NCBI RefSeq assembly: GCF_029027405.1
Contig: NZ_CP093396.1
Coordinates: forward strand, 930,001-994,000
Reading direction: 5' to 3'
DNA from: Sulfurimonas sp.
GTDB lineage: Bacteria > Campylobacterota > Campylobacteria > Campylobacterales > Sulfurimonadaceae
Length of the DNA stretch: 64,000 bases
The translations under genes were made by a program, and so were the position numbers. The notes beneath the pieces were generated by a model. The model was not told the origin of the DNA. It saw only the letters and a program-made list of their open reading frames with translations, and made no database searches. Below are positions 28,279-36,821 of the stretch, one piece after another (position 1 is the stretch's first letter; each line of letters begins with the position of its first letter).

Positions 28279-28308
28279 GCTAGTATAATATGAAAAAGGA
28301 TTATTCAT

Positions 28309-31300
28309 TTGACTAAAATCATAAAATATTTTATAGATAATAAACGATTGAACTATATGCTTTTGATTTTTTTAGCATATATGGGTTATAACGCTTATAT
28401 AAATATTCCAAAAGAAATTTTCCCTAATGTTGAGCTTGATAAGATTAGTGTTCGTGGTGCTTATAGTGGTGCAAGTGCGACTATTATGGATAAGATGGCC
28501 GTTCGTGATATAGAAGAAGAACTCAGTAACATAAACGGTATCGATAAAACAGAAACAACTATCACTCCTGGGGCATTTGCCATTATTTTAACTTTAAATA
28601 AAAGTGTAGATAAAGTAAATATACTCTCTCGTGTAAAAGACTCCATTGCACTCACTAGGCAATATCTTCCATCAGATATGAATGAGCCTGTTGCAAGACT
28701 TCTTGATAAAGCTAAATCTCTTATAAAACTATCTCTATCCTCAGACAAGATGAGTAAAGGCGAATTGACTGCTATTGCAAAAGAGATTAAGACAAAGATT
28801 TCTCGTATAAAACATATTAGTGAAATTTTAATTCGTGGAGATTCAAAAGAAGAAATATCTATACGAGTTGATTCTGGAGCTGTTTTAGCTTATGACTTAA
28901 AACATTCAAGTGTTTTAAAAGCTATCTCTGATTTATCATATATTTTTCCTGTTGGAGATATTGAACAAAGAGGAAAATTTGTTTATATATCTACGGCAAA
29001 TGGTAAGGCAAATGCTTTAGAATGGGAAGATAGCATCTTAAATATAGATGGTAAATATATAAAGTTAGGAGATATAGCAAAGGTTAAAATTGAGTACCCA
29101 CAAACAGATACTCTAGCATCTTTTAATGCTAAACAAACACTTACTTTAGTTATCTCAAAAGGAGAGCTAGGTGATTCCATAAAACTCTCAAAAAAATTAA
29201 GAGAGTATGCCAAAAAGCTTAAAAGAATCTATCCAAAAGTTTCATTTAATTTTTACCAAGACACTTCTAAACCTGTTGAAAATAGACTAAATACTGTTCT
29301 TTCAAATTTAATGTTTGGACTTATCCTAGTTTTTTTATCTATGTTCGTTTTAATTAATCTTAGAATTGCTCTTATAGTTTCTTTGGGTATTCCATTTTCA
29401 TTTATTATTGGCTTATTATTTATTTACTATATGGGCTATTCTATAAACATAGTTTCACTTTTAGGGGCTTTGATAGTCATAGGTATAGTAGTTGATGATG
29501 CTATTGTTGTAAGTGAGAATATTCAACGGCATATAGATGAAGGGATGCAAAACAGTGAGGCGGCGTTGCTCGGAGTAAAAGAGATGATACTCCCTGTTAC
29601 ACTTGCTACAGTTTCGACAGTCGCAGCTTTTTTGCCTATGTTCTTACTAACAGGAGAAATTGCACTTTTTCTGATACTTATCCCAATAGTTGTTGTTATG
29701 ATTTTGATTGGCTCTCTTTTGGAAAGTTTTATATTTCTACCACTTCATGCATCTGAGTTTTTAAGAAAAAGTAACAACTTCATAGATTGGAATCCTTTTA
29801 GAGATTTATATGGAAGAACACTCTCTTTTTCTATAAAGTATAAGAAAATATTTTTACTTCTATTTATAGTTTTGATTCCACTTTTAACTATGATCACTGC
29901 AAAGTCAATGAAGTTTCAATTTTTTCCAAATTTTGATGGTAATAATCTTTATATATCAGGAAAATTAGATATAAACACTCCACTTGAAGATACATATAAA
30001 ATAGCGAGTGAGATTGAGCGTGAAATGATGAAGTATTCGGAGGAGTTCTCACTAAAGTCCATCTCTGCTACAAGTGGATATAGAAGAAGTTTATCAGGTG
30101 AAACGCAAAGAAATAATAGCGTCTTTTTTATCACAATGGAGTTATATGAAAGAGAAGAAACTAATTTTATAAACAAATATATAAGTCCTGTTCTAAACTT
30201 TAGTTTTGATTTTAACAATCCTGATAAAATCAGACAAAAACAAACTTTTGAATTATCACCAAGAGTAAGAGAGTTAGTCGCTCCTTTTAAGCAGAAATAT
30301 AAAATGGTTGAACTTGGTGTTATGGAAGATAAACCGGGGCTTATAAAAAGTGATATTCAGATAAATCTATCTGGAAGCAATGACGCCTCTTTACAAAAAG
30401 CTGTTAAAAAACTAGAAGTAGAGATTTCTAAACTTAAGGGGATTAAAAATTTTAGCGATAACATAAGATATGGCAAGATGGAGTATAAGATAAAAATTAA
30501 CTCTTATGGAGAAAGTCTAGGTTTAAGTGAAGCATCTGTTGCAAGAGTTTTAAGCTCCTACTTTTTAGAAAAAAAACAATCAACCACTTTTAACGAACGC
30601 GGAGTAATGGAGATAAAAACAAGAGATAGTTTAAAAAATAGTACTCAAAGATTGCTTGATTTTAATGTAGCTCTTAGTGATGGACGATTTGTAAAACTTA
30701 CAGATATAGCTACAATAAAGCAGATTCAAGGATATGAGAAGATAGATAAACTAAACGGAAGTATTGTTAAAACTGTTTATGCAAGTGTAGATAAACGCAT
30801 AATAACTCCAACTGAAGTTTTAGAGTCAATAGCATCTACACTTGATGAAATTTCTGACTCTGGTATAGAAGTACAACTACTTGGTGAAAAAGAGAAGAAA
30901 AAACAACTCAAAGATGATATGAAAAATGCCTTAGTTTTAGCTATGTTTTTGATTTTTTTAACACTCTTACTTATTTTTTCAAAAATAAAATATGCTCTAA
31001 TGGTTATGAGTGTTATTCCATTATCTGTTTTAGGTGCATTGTTAGGGCATAAACTTTTAGGAATGAACTTGAGTATGCCTTCTGTTATCGGAATACTTGG
31101 ACTTGCTGGAGTTGTTATAAATGATGGCATAATTATGCTAGATTTTCTACATGGGACTCATAAGTCAGAAGACTTCTTTAAACTAGCTAAACTTAGGCTT
31201 CGTCCTATCGTTATAACTTCTATAACAACATTTTTAGGACTATTTACTTTGATGTTTTACGCAACAGGACAAGCAGTTATTTTACAACCAATTGCAGTTT

Positions 31301-31401
31301 CTTTAGGTTTTGGTTTGATGTGGGGAACTCTTTTAAATCTTTTATATTTACCAACGCTGTACGCTTTAGTAAATAATATTAAACCTCTTAAATCATCTTA
31401 G
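28309..31401 (+). CDS. RND-family efflux transporter (AcrB/HAE1-like)
   Basis: Proton-driven export pump of the inner membrane, 1030 residues with the usual two halves: a first helix, large periplasmic loop, then six helices, repeated. The proton-relay aspartates are visible in GIVVDDAIVVSEN; the second half has GVVINDGIIMLDF. Translation appears to start at TTG (28309), nine bases after AAAAGGA; a nearby ATG at 28290 is out of frame. No membrane-fusion or outer-membrane partner is adjacent, so partners must be elsewhere or the protein works alone. The last nine bases overlap the small gene on the other strand. Confidence 0.9.
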   Translation: MTKIIKYFIDNKRLNYMLLIFLAYMGYNAYINIPKEIFPNVELDKISVRGAYSGASATIMDKMAVRDIEEELSNINGIDKTETTITPGAFAIILTLNKSVDKVNILSRVKDSIALTRQYLPSDMNEPVARLLDKAKSLIKLSLSSDKMSKGELTAIAKEIKTKISRIKHISEILIRGDSKEEISIRVDSGAVLAYDLKHSSVLKAISDLSYIFPVGDIEQRGKFVYISTANGKANALEWEDSILNIDGKYIKLGDIAKVKIEYPQTDTLASFNAKQTLTLVISKGELGDSIKLSKKLREYAKKLKRIYPKVSFNFYQDTSKPVENRLNTVLSNLMFGLILVFLSMFVLINLRIALIVSLGIPFSFIIGLLFIYYMGYSINIVSLLGALIVIGIVVDDAIVVSENIQRHIDEGMQNSEAALLGVKEMILPVTLATVSTVAAFLPMFLLTGEIALFLILIPIVVVMILIGSLLESFIFLPLHASEFLRKSNNFIDWNPFRDLYGRTLSFSIKYKKIFLLLFIVLIPLLTMITAKSMKFQFFPNFDGNNLYISGKLDINTPLEDTYKIASEIEREMMKYSEEFSLKSISATSGYRRSLSGETQRNNSVFFITMELYEREETNFINKYISPVLNFSFDFNNPDKIRQKQTFELSPRVRELVAPFKQKYKMVELGVMEDKPGLIKSDIQINLSGSNDASLQKAVKKLEVEISKLKGIKNFSDNIRYGKMEYKIKINSYGESLGLSEASVARVLSSYFLEKKQSTTFNERGVMEIKTRDSLKNSTQRLLDFNVALSDGRFVKLTDIATIKQIQGYEKIDKLNGSIVKTVYASVDKRIITPTEVLESIASTLDEISDSGIEVQLLGEKEKKKQLKDDMKNALVLAMFLIFLTLLLIFSKIKYALMVMSVIPLSVLGALLGHKLLGMNLSMPSVIGILGLAGVVINDGIIMLDFLHGTHKSEDFFKLAKLRLRPIVITSITTFLGLFTLMFYATGQAVILQPIAVSLGFGLMWGTLLNLLYLPTLYALVNNIKPLKSS

Positions 31402-31509
31402 AAACAAAAGATATAAAATACCCCAAAGAAGAAAAATAATAAGTGCGATTGCCCCAAATAGGACAATTACTCTTGTTATAAAGTAGAAGAAAAATCGAAG
31501 TAGTGTCAT
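31393..31509 (-). CDS. 38-residue single-helix membrane protein coupled to the rhodanese gene
   Basis: A short ORF, ATG at 31509 to TGA at 31393. The protein begins MTLLRFFFY, continues as one long hydrophobic helix (about residues 13-37) with GAIALIIFLLWGILYLL, and has only two or three charged residues. Its ATG overlaps the rhodanese stop by four bases (ATGA), a strong sign of coupled translation. Only the final nine bases overlap the RND gene. It may be a subunit or anchor for the exported rhodanese. Small size leaves real doubt. Confidence 0.5.
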   Translation of the reverse strand: MTLLRFFFYFITRVIVLFGAIALIIFLLWGILYLLFLR

Positions 31510-31913
31510 TTTTTATAAGGAACTATTGGTAAATTCATGCCTTTTACATACATCATTCCACCTGCAAGATTTATAACATCATAGTCAAGTTCTTTAGCTA
31601 AAAACTGTGAAAGTATTTTTGTTCTGCTACCTGTTCTACAAATAAGAGCGAAAGGTTTTGTAGTATCTACTTTTTTATTTAACTCAGCTAAAAAACCTTT
31701 AATATCGTAACCACCTTGTTCATTAAAAAACATAATAGTTATAGCATCTTTAACTAAGCCAGTTTCTACCCATTCTGGTGGTGTTCTTATATCGACTATT
31801 GGTATTTTAGAGTTTAGAAATTTTTGTGTAGGGTACTCATTTTTTAAATCAGCAAAGAGTGTAATACTCAAAAGCATAAAAGATAGAAATATTTTTATCA
31901 AGTTGTTCTCCAT
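31506..31913 (-). CDS. Exported rhodanese-like protein
   Basis: A 135-residue sulfurtransferase-like protein with an N-terminal signal peptide (hydrophobic segment about 6-21) and a single rhodanese domain. The active-site loop ICRTGSRT contains the catalytic cysteine, and IVDIRTPPEW matches the family's strand-turn motif. It probably acts on sulfur compounds in the periplasm. Followed by the overlapping 38-residue membrane ORF. Confidence 0.85.
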   Translation of the reverse strand: MENNLIKIFLSFMLLSITLFADLKNEYPTQKFLNSKIPIVDIRTPPEWVETGLVKDAITIMFFNEQGGYDIKGFLAELNKKVDTTKPFALICRTGSRTKILSQFLAKELDYDVINLAGGMMYVKGMNLPIVPYKK

Positions 31914-31964
31914 ATTTAAAGTGTATAATTATATCAATATTATATTAGTAAAAATAGGAAAAAT

Positions 31965-32336
31965 ATGGCGGCGTCAAATAAGGCTATCGAAAATTCAAAT
32001 AGATTACGATACATAAGAGCATTGGAGAGATTTCATAAGAGTACTATTTCATATCTTTTAAATACACCTGAGTTGAAGATGCCAGGTTTTGTTAAAAAGA
32101 TAAATAATGCTTTAAAAGTTTTGCGAAGAATAGAAGAAGTGGCAGTATATAAAGGTGAACTCCAAGATTTACAAACTCTTGTTAAAAAAATAATATTTTT
32201 AAAAGAGTCTGATAAAGAAATAGAAGATATAAAAGATGAAATTTTATATTCTTCAAATCAACTAGATAAGAGTAAAAATGCAAGGCGATATAAAAAAGAC
32301 AAGCATGTTAACTCTAAGTATGATGAGTGGGAATAA
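31965..32336 (+). CDS. Unknown basic helical protein
   Basis: A 123-residue lysine- and arginine-rich soluble protein, all helical in appearance (SNRLRYIRALERFHKSTI; LQTLVKKIIFLKESDKEI) with a charged tail. No family recognised. It stands alone between divergent and convergent neighbours; its stop abuts the end of the flavin oxidoreductase gene. Confidence 0.6.
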   Translation: MAASNKAIENSNRLRYIRALERFHKSTISYLLNTPELKMPGFVKKINNALKVLRRIEEVAVYKGELQDLQTLVKKIIFLKESDKEIEDIKDEILYSSNQLDKSKNARRYKKDKHVNSKYDEWE

Positions 32337-33362
32337 TTATTTAAAATCTGGATTATTTTTGAAAAATTCTTCAATTTTATCAGTATGAGCATATATTTTC
32401 CCACTTCTTGCCATAACTGAATTTACTATATGGTAACCATGATTAAGTGCTGCTGCAATAGAGCCACCAGTGTTAAAAGCTATGTCTCCTGCAACATAAA
32501 GAGATGATACGCTTGTTCTGTAATGTTCATTATAAATAGGTTTTCCATCTTCATCAACAGTTATTCCACATTTTTTCAAGAAATCAACAGGCGAAGTTCC
32601 ACCAATAGCATAGATAATACGGTCATAAATAGTAAAATAACCATCATTAAAGTTAACTTTTATTTTACCTTCGTAGTTTTCTAAACTATCGATATCAGTA
32701 TTCATTCTAAGGCGTAATCTTTCTTGTCCATCGTAGCGTTTTAGAGTTTCTTCATTTTCAGGATTTAGGCGAGAAAAGCTATCTTTTCTATATACTAGTG
32801 TGACACTATTTTTTTGGTCAGCTAGTTCATAAGCGTATTCAGATGCAGAGTTTCCACCACCAACTACAAGAATTTTTTCACCACTACTACATTTGTCAAG
32901 ATTATAATTTACATATTTTTTGATAGATGGGGGAACTTTGTAAGATGGCTTATTAGGTTTTCCCATTTTTCCAATAGTTACTACAACTGCACGCGATCTA
33001 AAACTTTGTGTAGGAGTAGTTATTAGAAATATGTCTTCTTCTTCATTTCTAACGACACTTTCAACTTCTGTCCTAAAAGCAGTATCTATTTTCTCTTGGT
33101 CAAGTAGTTGGTCAAAAAAGTCTAGTGTTGACTCTTTTGTTCCATCCATAAAAGGGATATTACCTTCTATGTTCATAGTCTGACCTTTCCAGTCTTTATC
33201 TACTCTTTTGTTATCTTTATAAAATTTCCTAATTGTGTTTGAATGATTGTCCGCTTTATCAATTAGTAAGATGTTTTCTATACCGTGAACTGCTGCTTCA
33301 ATAGCTGTTCCGATTCCACCAGGACCACCACCAATAATTACAATGTCATAAATGATATTCAT
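32337..33362 (-). CDS. FAD/NAD(P)-dependent oxidoreductase (YpdA/TrxB-like, no CxxC)
   Basis: A 341-residue two-dinucleotide-binding flavoprotein. The FAD-binding motif IIGGGPGGIGTA is at the N-terminus, the NAD(P) motif VVGGGNSASEYA at mid-length, and the FAD ATG-type motif LYVAGDIAF near the end. The redox CxxC of thioredoxin reductase is absent, as in YpdA-type bacillithiol disulfide reductases and ferredoxin-NADP reductases. Substrate unknown. It follows the CopD-like gene by 12 bases. Confidence 0.8.
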   Translation of the reverse strand: MNIIYDIVIIGGGPGGIGTAIEAAVHGIENILLIDKADNHSNTIRKFYKDNKRVDKDWKGQTMNIEGNIPFMDGTKESTLDFFDQLLDQEKIDTAFRTEVESVVRNEEEDIFLITTPTQSFRSRAVVVTIGKMGKPNKPSYKVPPSIKKYVNYNLDKCSSGEKILVVGGGNSASEYAYELADQKNSVTLVYRKDSFSRLNPENEETLKRYDGQERLRLRMNTDIDSLENYEGKIKVNFNDGYFTIYDRIIYAIGGTSPVDFLKKCGITVDEDGKPIYNEHYRTSVSSLYVAGDIAFNTGGSIAAALNHGYHIVNSVMARSGKIYAHTDKIEEFFKNNPDFK

Positions 33363-33374
33363 TTTTATTTGTTC

Positions 33375-33797
33375 CTATATATGCATAAATTGAGATAGTA
33401 AAATAATAATTACTACCAAGATAAAAGGGAAAATATGTTTTTTAAATACCCAAGGACTTATACCAAAAAGTTTTTGATTTATTCCTCTAAAGCCTAACCA
33501 TATCCCAAGAAAAGCTTTCAAACTAAGTAGCATTTGAAAACGACTCAGACCCTCAGGAGAAATTTCTCCAAAAATCTGAGAGATTAAATATAGTCCACTT
33601 GCCACTGCAACCATAAGAGCATAAGGAACAACTTTCCTGACATGCATCATTATAGCTTCTTTAGCTTTTGTATACTCTTCTGTATTAAGTGATTGCGGCA
33701 TTTTTGATAAAAATAAAATATCTACAAATAAAAAACCACCGTAGATAAAAACTGAAAAAATATGAATTGTGTGAATTAGAGTGTAAGTGATAATATT
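33375..33797 (-). CDS. CopD-like small membrane protein lacking a standard start codon
   Basis: The first in-frame ATG is at 33701 and gives 108 residues with three membrane helices. The frame, however, stays open to a stop at 33819-33821, and the upstream part translates to a convincing first helix (TLIHTIHIFSVFIYGGFLF, about 33725-33785) with the histidine-rich pattern typical of CopD-like proteins. No ATG, GTG or TTG exists there; ATT (33795-33797) or ATC (33792-33794) sits three or six bases after AGAAGGA. I annotate from 33797. Either a rare start codon is used or the start is mutated. Function, perhaps haem or copper-related, is inferred. Confidence 0.6.
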   Translation of the reverse strand, partial: NIITYTLIHTIHIFSVFIYGGFLFVDILFLSKMPQSLNTEEYTKAKEAIMMHVRKVVPYALMVAVASGLYLISQIFGEISPEGLSRFQMLLSLKAFLGIWLGFRGINQKLFGISPWVFKKHIFPFILVVIIILLSQFMHI

Positions 33798-33906
33798 TCC
33801 TTCTTTTTTTATAAAATTTTAGCATAATTTATGAGTTAAATCATTGTTTTAAATCAAATGCGATAAAGGCAGTAAGAATAAAGAAAACTTATAGTAAAGT
33901 TGTTGC

Positions 33907-35388
33907 ATGAAAAAAATAAAATATGATGTATGTGTTATAGGTTGTGGTCCTGCAGGTTTTGCTGCGGCAATGAGGTCTTATGATTTTGGTAATCATGTTG
34001 TAATCGTAGAAGGTGATCATGTAGGTGGTGCTGGCATATCTAATGGCGCTCTTAGTTCTAAAACTATGTGGGAACTCTCAAAAGACTTTGCTAGTGCAAA
34101 TAGAGTAGATCGTGGTTATCGTGCTTCTGGTCTTCAAGTGGATTATGAAAAAGTTAGAGATAATGTTTTTACAGCAGTAAGAACAAAAGAATATCAAATT
34201 CGTTCTCAGATAGAAACATTTGCTAAAAAAGAAGGAAGTGAAAAAAGTGTAACTCTTCTTGAAGGTTGGGGAAAATTTTCAGAAGATAGAACGCTTATAG
34301 TTAAAAAGCATGATGGCGAAACAGTTGAAATTGAAGCAAATGACTTCATAATAGCTAGTGGTTCTCACCCTAGAAAGCATCCACTTCTTGAAGTTGATGG
34401 TGAAAGAATTATATCTTCAGACCATATCTTACAGCTTAAAAAATTTCCTAAAAAAATTCTCATTGTTGGTGCTGGTATCATTGGCTGTGAATTTGCTACA
34501 ATTTTTGCAGATTTTGCACAGACAAGAGTTTATTTACTTGATTCACAAGAAAGAGTTATTCCTTTTGAAGATGATGATGTAAGTGATTATGCTGGAAAAA
34601 TGCTTGAAGCAAATGGTGTAAATATTTTTCACAAAGCTAAGCTTAGATGTATTAAAAAACATGAAAACCACATAGATGTTACACTTGATTATCCAGATGG
34701 ACATACTCAGGTTATAAGTGTGGATGTTATTTTAGTATCTATTGGTCGTGTTCCTACTATGAAAAGATTGGGTCTTGAAAATATCGGCATAGAGATTAAA
34801 GACAAAAGAATCATAGAAACTGATGATTGTTGTAGAGTTTGTGGTAATATCTATGCAGCTGGTGATATTTCAGGTCATGCAGCTCTTGTTCATATTGCAG
34901 AGATGGAAGGTAGATTTGCCGCTAAAGCGATTGAAGAAAAAATTAAATTTCCTTTAAGATATGAAAACATGTCAGCTATTATGTTTTTTAATCCTGAAAT
35001 TTCAACTGTTGGTATGAGTGAAAAAGATTGTCAGAAAGAAAAAATACCTTATAAAGTTGTGTTTTATTCACACGCTTTAGTTTCTCGTGCAATAGCTATG
35101 AGAAGTATGAAAGGTTTTTTTAAGATGATTGTTACAAATGAAGAAAATCCTAGAATATTAGGAATGAGAGCAGCTGGACCACAATCATCATCAGCAATCA
35201 TGTATATTGTAACTCTTATGGACCATAAAATTAGACTTGGTGACATTATGAAAACTGTTCATCCTCATCCAAATATTACTGAGGGGATTCAAGAATCAAT
35301 AAGAACGCTTTTAGGTAAGTCGATATTTAAGCCAGAAGCATTTCCTCAGTATATTCGTTTTAAAACTTGGGAACCAGATAAAGAGTAA
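33907..35388 (+). CDS. Class I pyridine-nucleotide oxidoreductase without redox cysteines
   Basis: A 493-residue FAD protein shaped like dihydrolipoamide dehydrogenase or soluble transhydrogenase. FAD motif VIGCGPAGFAAA, NAD motif IVGAGIIGCEFA, FAD-2 motif IYAAGDISG, and the C-terminal HPHPNITE catalytic dyad motif are present. In place of the usual GGTCLNVGCIPSK loop it has GGAGISNGALSSK, so both redox cysteines are gone. It cannot be a dithiol reductase; a hydride-transfer role (as in SthA) is more likely. It stands alone. Confidence 0.82.
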   Translation: MKKIKYDVCVIGCGPAGFAAAMRSYDFGNHVVIVEGDHVGGAGISNGALSSKTMWELSKDFASANRVDRGYRASGLQVDYEKVRDNVFTAVRTKEYQIRSQIETFAKKEGSEKSVTLLEGWGKFSEDRTLIVKKHDGETVEIEANDFIIASGSHPRKHPLLEVDGERIISSDHILQLKKFPKKILIVGAGIIGCEFATIFADFAQTRVYLLDSQERVIPFEDDDVSDYAGKMLEANGVNIFHKAKLRCIKKHENHIDVTLDYPDGHTQVISVDVILVSIGRVPTMKRLGLENIGIEIKDKRIIETDDCCRVCGNIYAAGDISGHAALVHIAEMEGRFAAKAIEEKIKFPLRYENMSAIMFFNPEISTVGMSEKDCQKEKIPYKVVFYSHALVSRAIAMRSMKGFFKMIVTNEENPRILGMRAAGPQSSSAIMYIVTLMDHKIRLGDIMKTVHPHPNITEGIQESIRTLLGKSIFKPEAFPQYIRFKTWEPDKE

Positions 35389-35463
35389 AAGAACTTCTAT
35401 TTTTTAATGTTTTACTTACAATATTTTTGATAATATTTTGATAAATACAAGTTTAGGAATATT

Positions 35464-36819
35464 ATGAATATAGCTGAAGAAAAAATTAAAAAATTTGAGA
35501 GTGTTAGTTCTGAAGAAGATGCAATCTTTTTTCAAGCATTGGAAGAAGTAATTTATTCTATTGCTCCTCTTTTAGAAGCAAATGATTGCTACAAAAAAAA
35601 CTCCATTTTAGATAGATTAGTTATCCCAGATAGAATCTTCAAGTTTAAAGTAACATGGCTCAATGACAAAAACGAAATCATGGTAAATACAGGATATCGA
35701 GTTCAGTTTAATAATGCTTTAGGACCATATAAAGGTGGTTTGAGATTTCATCCGAGTGTCAATGAAGGTATTTTAAAATTTTTAGGATTTGAGCAAATAC
35801 TGAAAAATGCACTTACTGGATTACCTATTGGTGGTGCCAAAGGTGGTAGTGATTTTGATCCAAAAGGAAAAAGTGATTTTGAAGTTATGAAGTTTTGTTC
35901 ATCTTTTATGACTGAACTTCATAAATATATAGGTCCTCGTATTGATGTACCTGCTGGAGATATAGGGGTAGGTGCTAGGGAGATTGGTTATCTTTTTGGA
36001 GAGTATAAGAAGATAACTTCATCTTATGAAGGAGTTCTGACAGGTAAACCTTTTATGTTTGGTGGTTCTCTAATGCGACCAGAGGCAACTGGCTATGGAG
36101 TAGTATATTTTACTCAAGCAATGTTAGAAATGGAGAATAAAGAGAGTTTAGAAGGTAAAATTTGTACAGTTAGTGGAGCTGGAAATGTTGCTATACATGC
36201 AATAGAAAAACTTTTTCAAATTGGTGCTATTCCTGTGACTTGTTCCGATTCTAAAGGTACAATTTATGATGCTCGTGGAATTGATCTAGCTTTACTAAAA
36301 GAGATAAAGTTAGAAAAGAGAACTTCTTTACAAGAGTATGCAAAAACTTTTTCAGAAGCTAAGTACATACCAGTTAGTGAATATCCAGAGGGTTCTCATG
36401 CAGTTTGGGATATACCTTGTTATGCCGCATTTCCATGTGCAACGCAAAATGAACTTAATGAGCTAGATGCCCAAAACTTAATAGTTAATGGTTGTGTAAG
36501 TGTTAGTGAAGGGGCTAATATGCCTTCTACCCCCACTGCAATTAGTAACTTTTTATCTCATAAGATTTGTTTCGCTCCGGCAAAAGCAGCTAATGCTGGC
36601 GGAGTTGCTGTTAGTGAGTTTGAAATGGCTCAAAATGCTTCTATGAGTCATTGGAGTTTTGAAGAAGTTGATGAAAAATTAAAAAATGTAATGCAACAAA
36701 TCTGTAAAAGAGTTGCACTAACTGCTAAAGATTACGGTGTAGAAGGCAACTATGTTGATGGAGCAAATATTGCAGGGTTTAAAAAGGTTGCAGATGCGAT
36801 GATAGCAGAAGGAATTTAG
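35464..36819 (+). CDS. gdhA: NADP-type glutamate dehydrogenase
   Basis: Assimilates ammonium by reductive amination of 2-oxoglutarate. The 451-residue protein has the hexameric GdhA features: YKGGLRFHPSV, the glycine-rich LPIGGAKGGSDFDPKGKS, DVPAGDIGVG, and the Rossmann motif VSGAGNVAIHA; length matches NADP-dependent hexameric enzymes. The MscS gene starts two bases after its stop. Confidence 0.95.
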   Translation: MNIAEEKIKKFESVSSEEDAIFFQALEEVIYSIAPLLEANDCYKKNSILDRLVIPDRIFKFKVTWLNDKNEIMVNTGYRVQFNNALGPYKGGLRFHPSVNEGILKFLGFEQILKNALTGLPIGGAKGGSDFDPKGKSDFEVMKFCSSFMTELHKYIGPRIDVPAGDIGVGAREIGYLFGEYKKITSSYEGVLTGKPFMFGGSLMRPEATGYGVVYFTQAMLEMENKESLEGKICTVSGAGNVAIHAIEKLFQIGAIPVTCSDSKGTIYDARGIDLALLKEIKLEKRTSLQEYAKTFSEAKYIPVSEYPEGSHAVWDIPCYAAFPCATQNELNELDAQNLIVNGCVSVSEGANMPSTPTAISNFLSHKICFAPAKAANAGGVAVSEFEMAQNASMSHWSFEEVDEKLKNVMQQICKRVALTAKDYGVEGNYVDGANIAGFKKVADAMIAEGI

Positions 36820-36821
36820 AA

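Noticed and set aside
28290..28308. ATG at 28290 as start of the RND pump
   Set aside because: It is out of frame and meets a stop after eight codons; the TTG at 28309 has a better ribosome site.
33907..35388. Calling this gene lpd (dihydrolipoamide dehydrogenase)
   Set aside because: Both redox-active cysteines are missing and no 2-oxoacid dehydrogenase genes are nearby.
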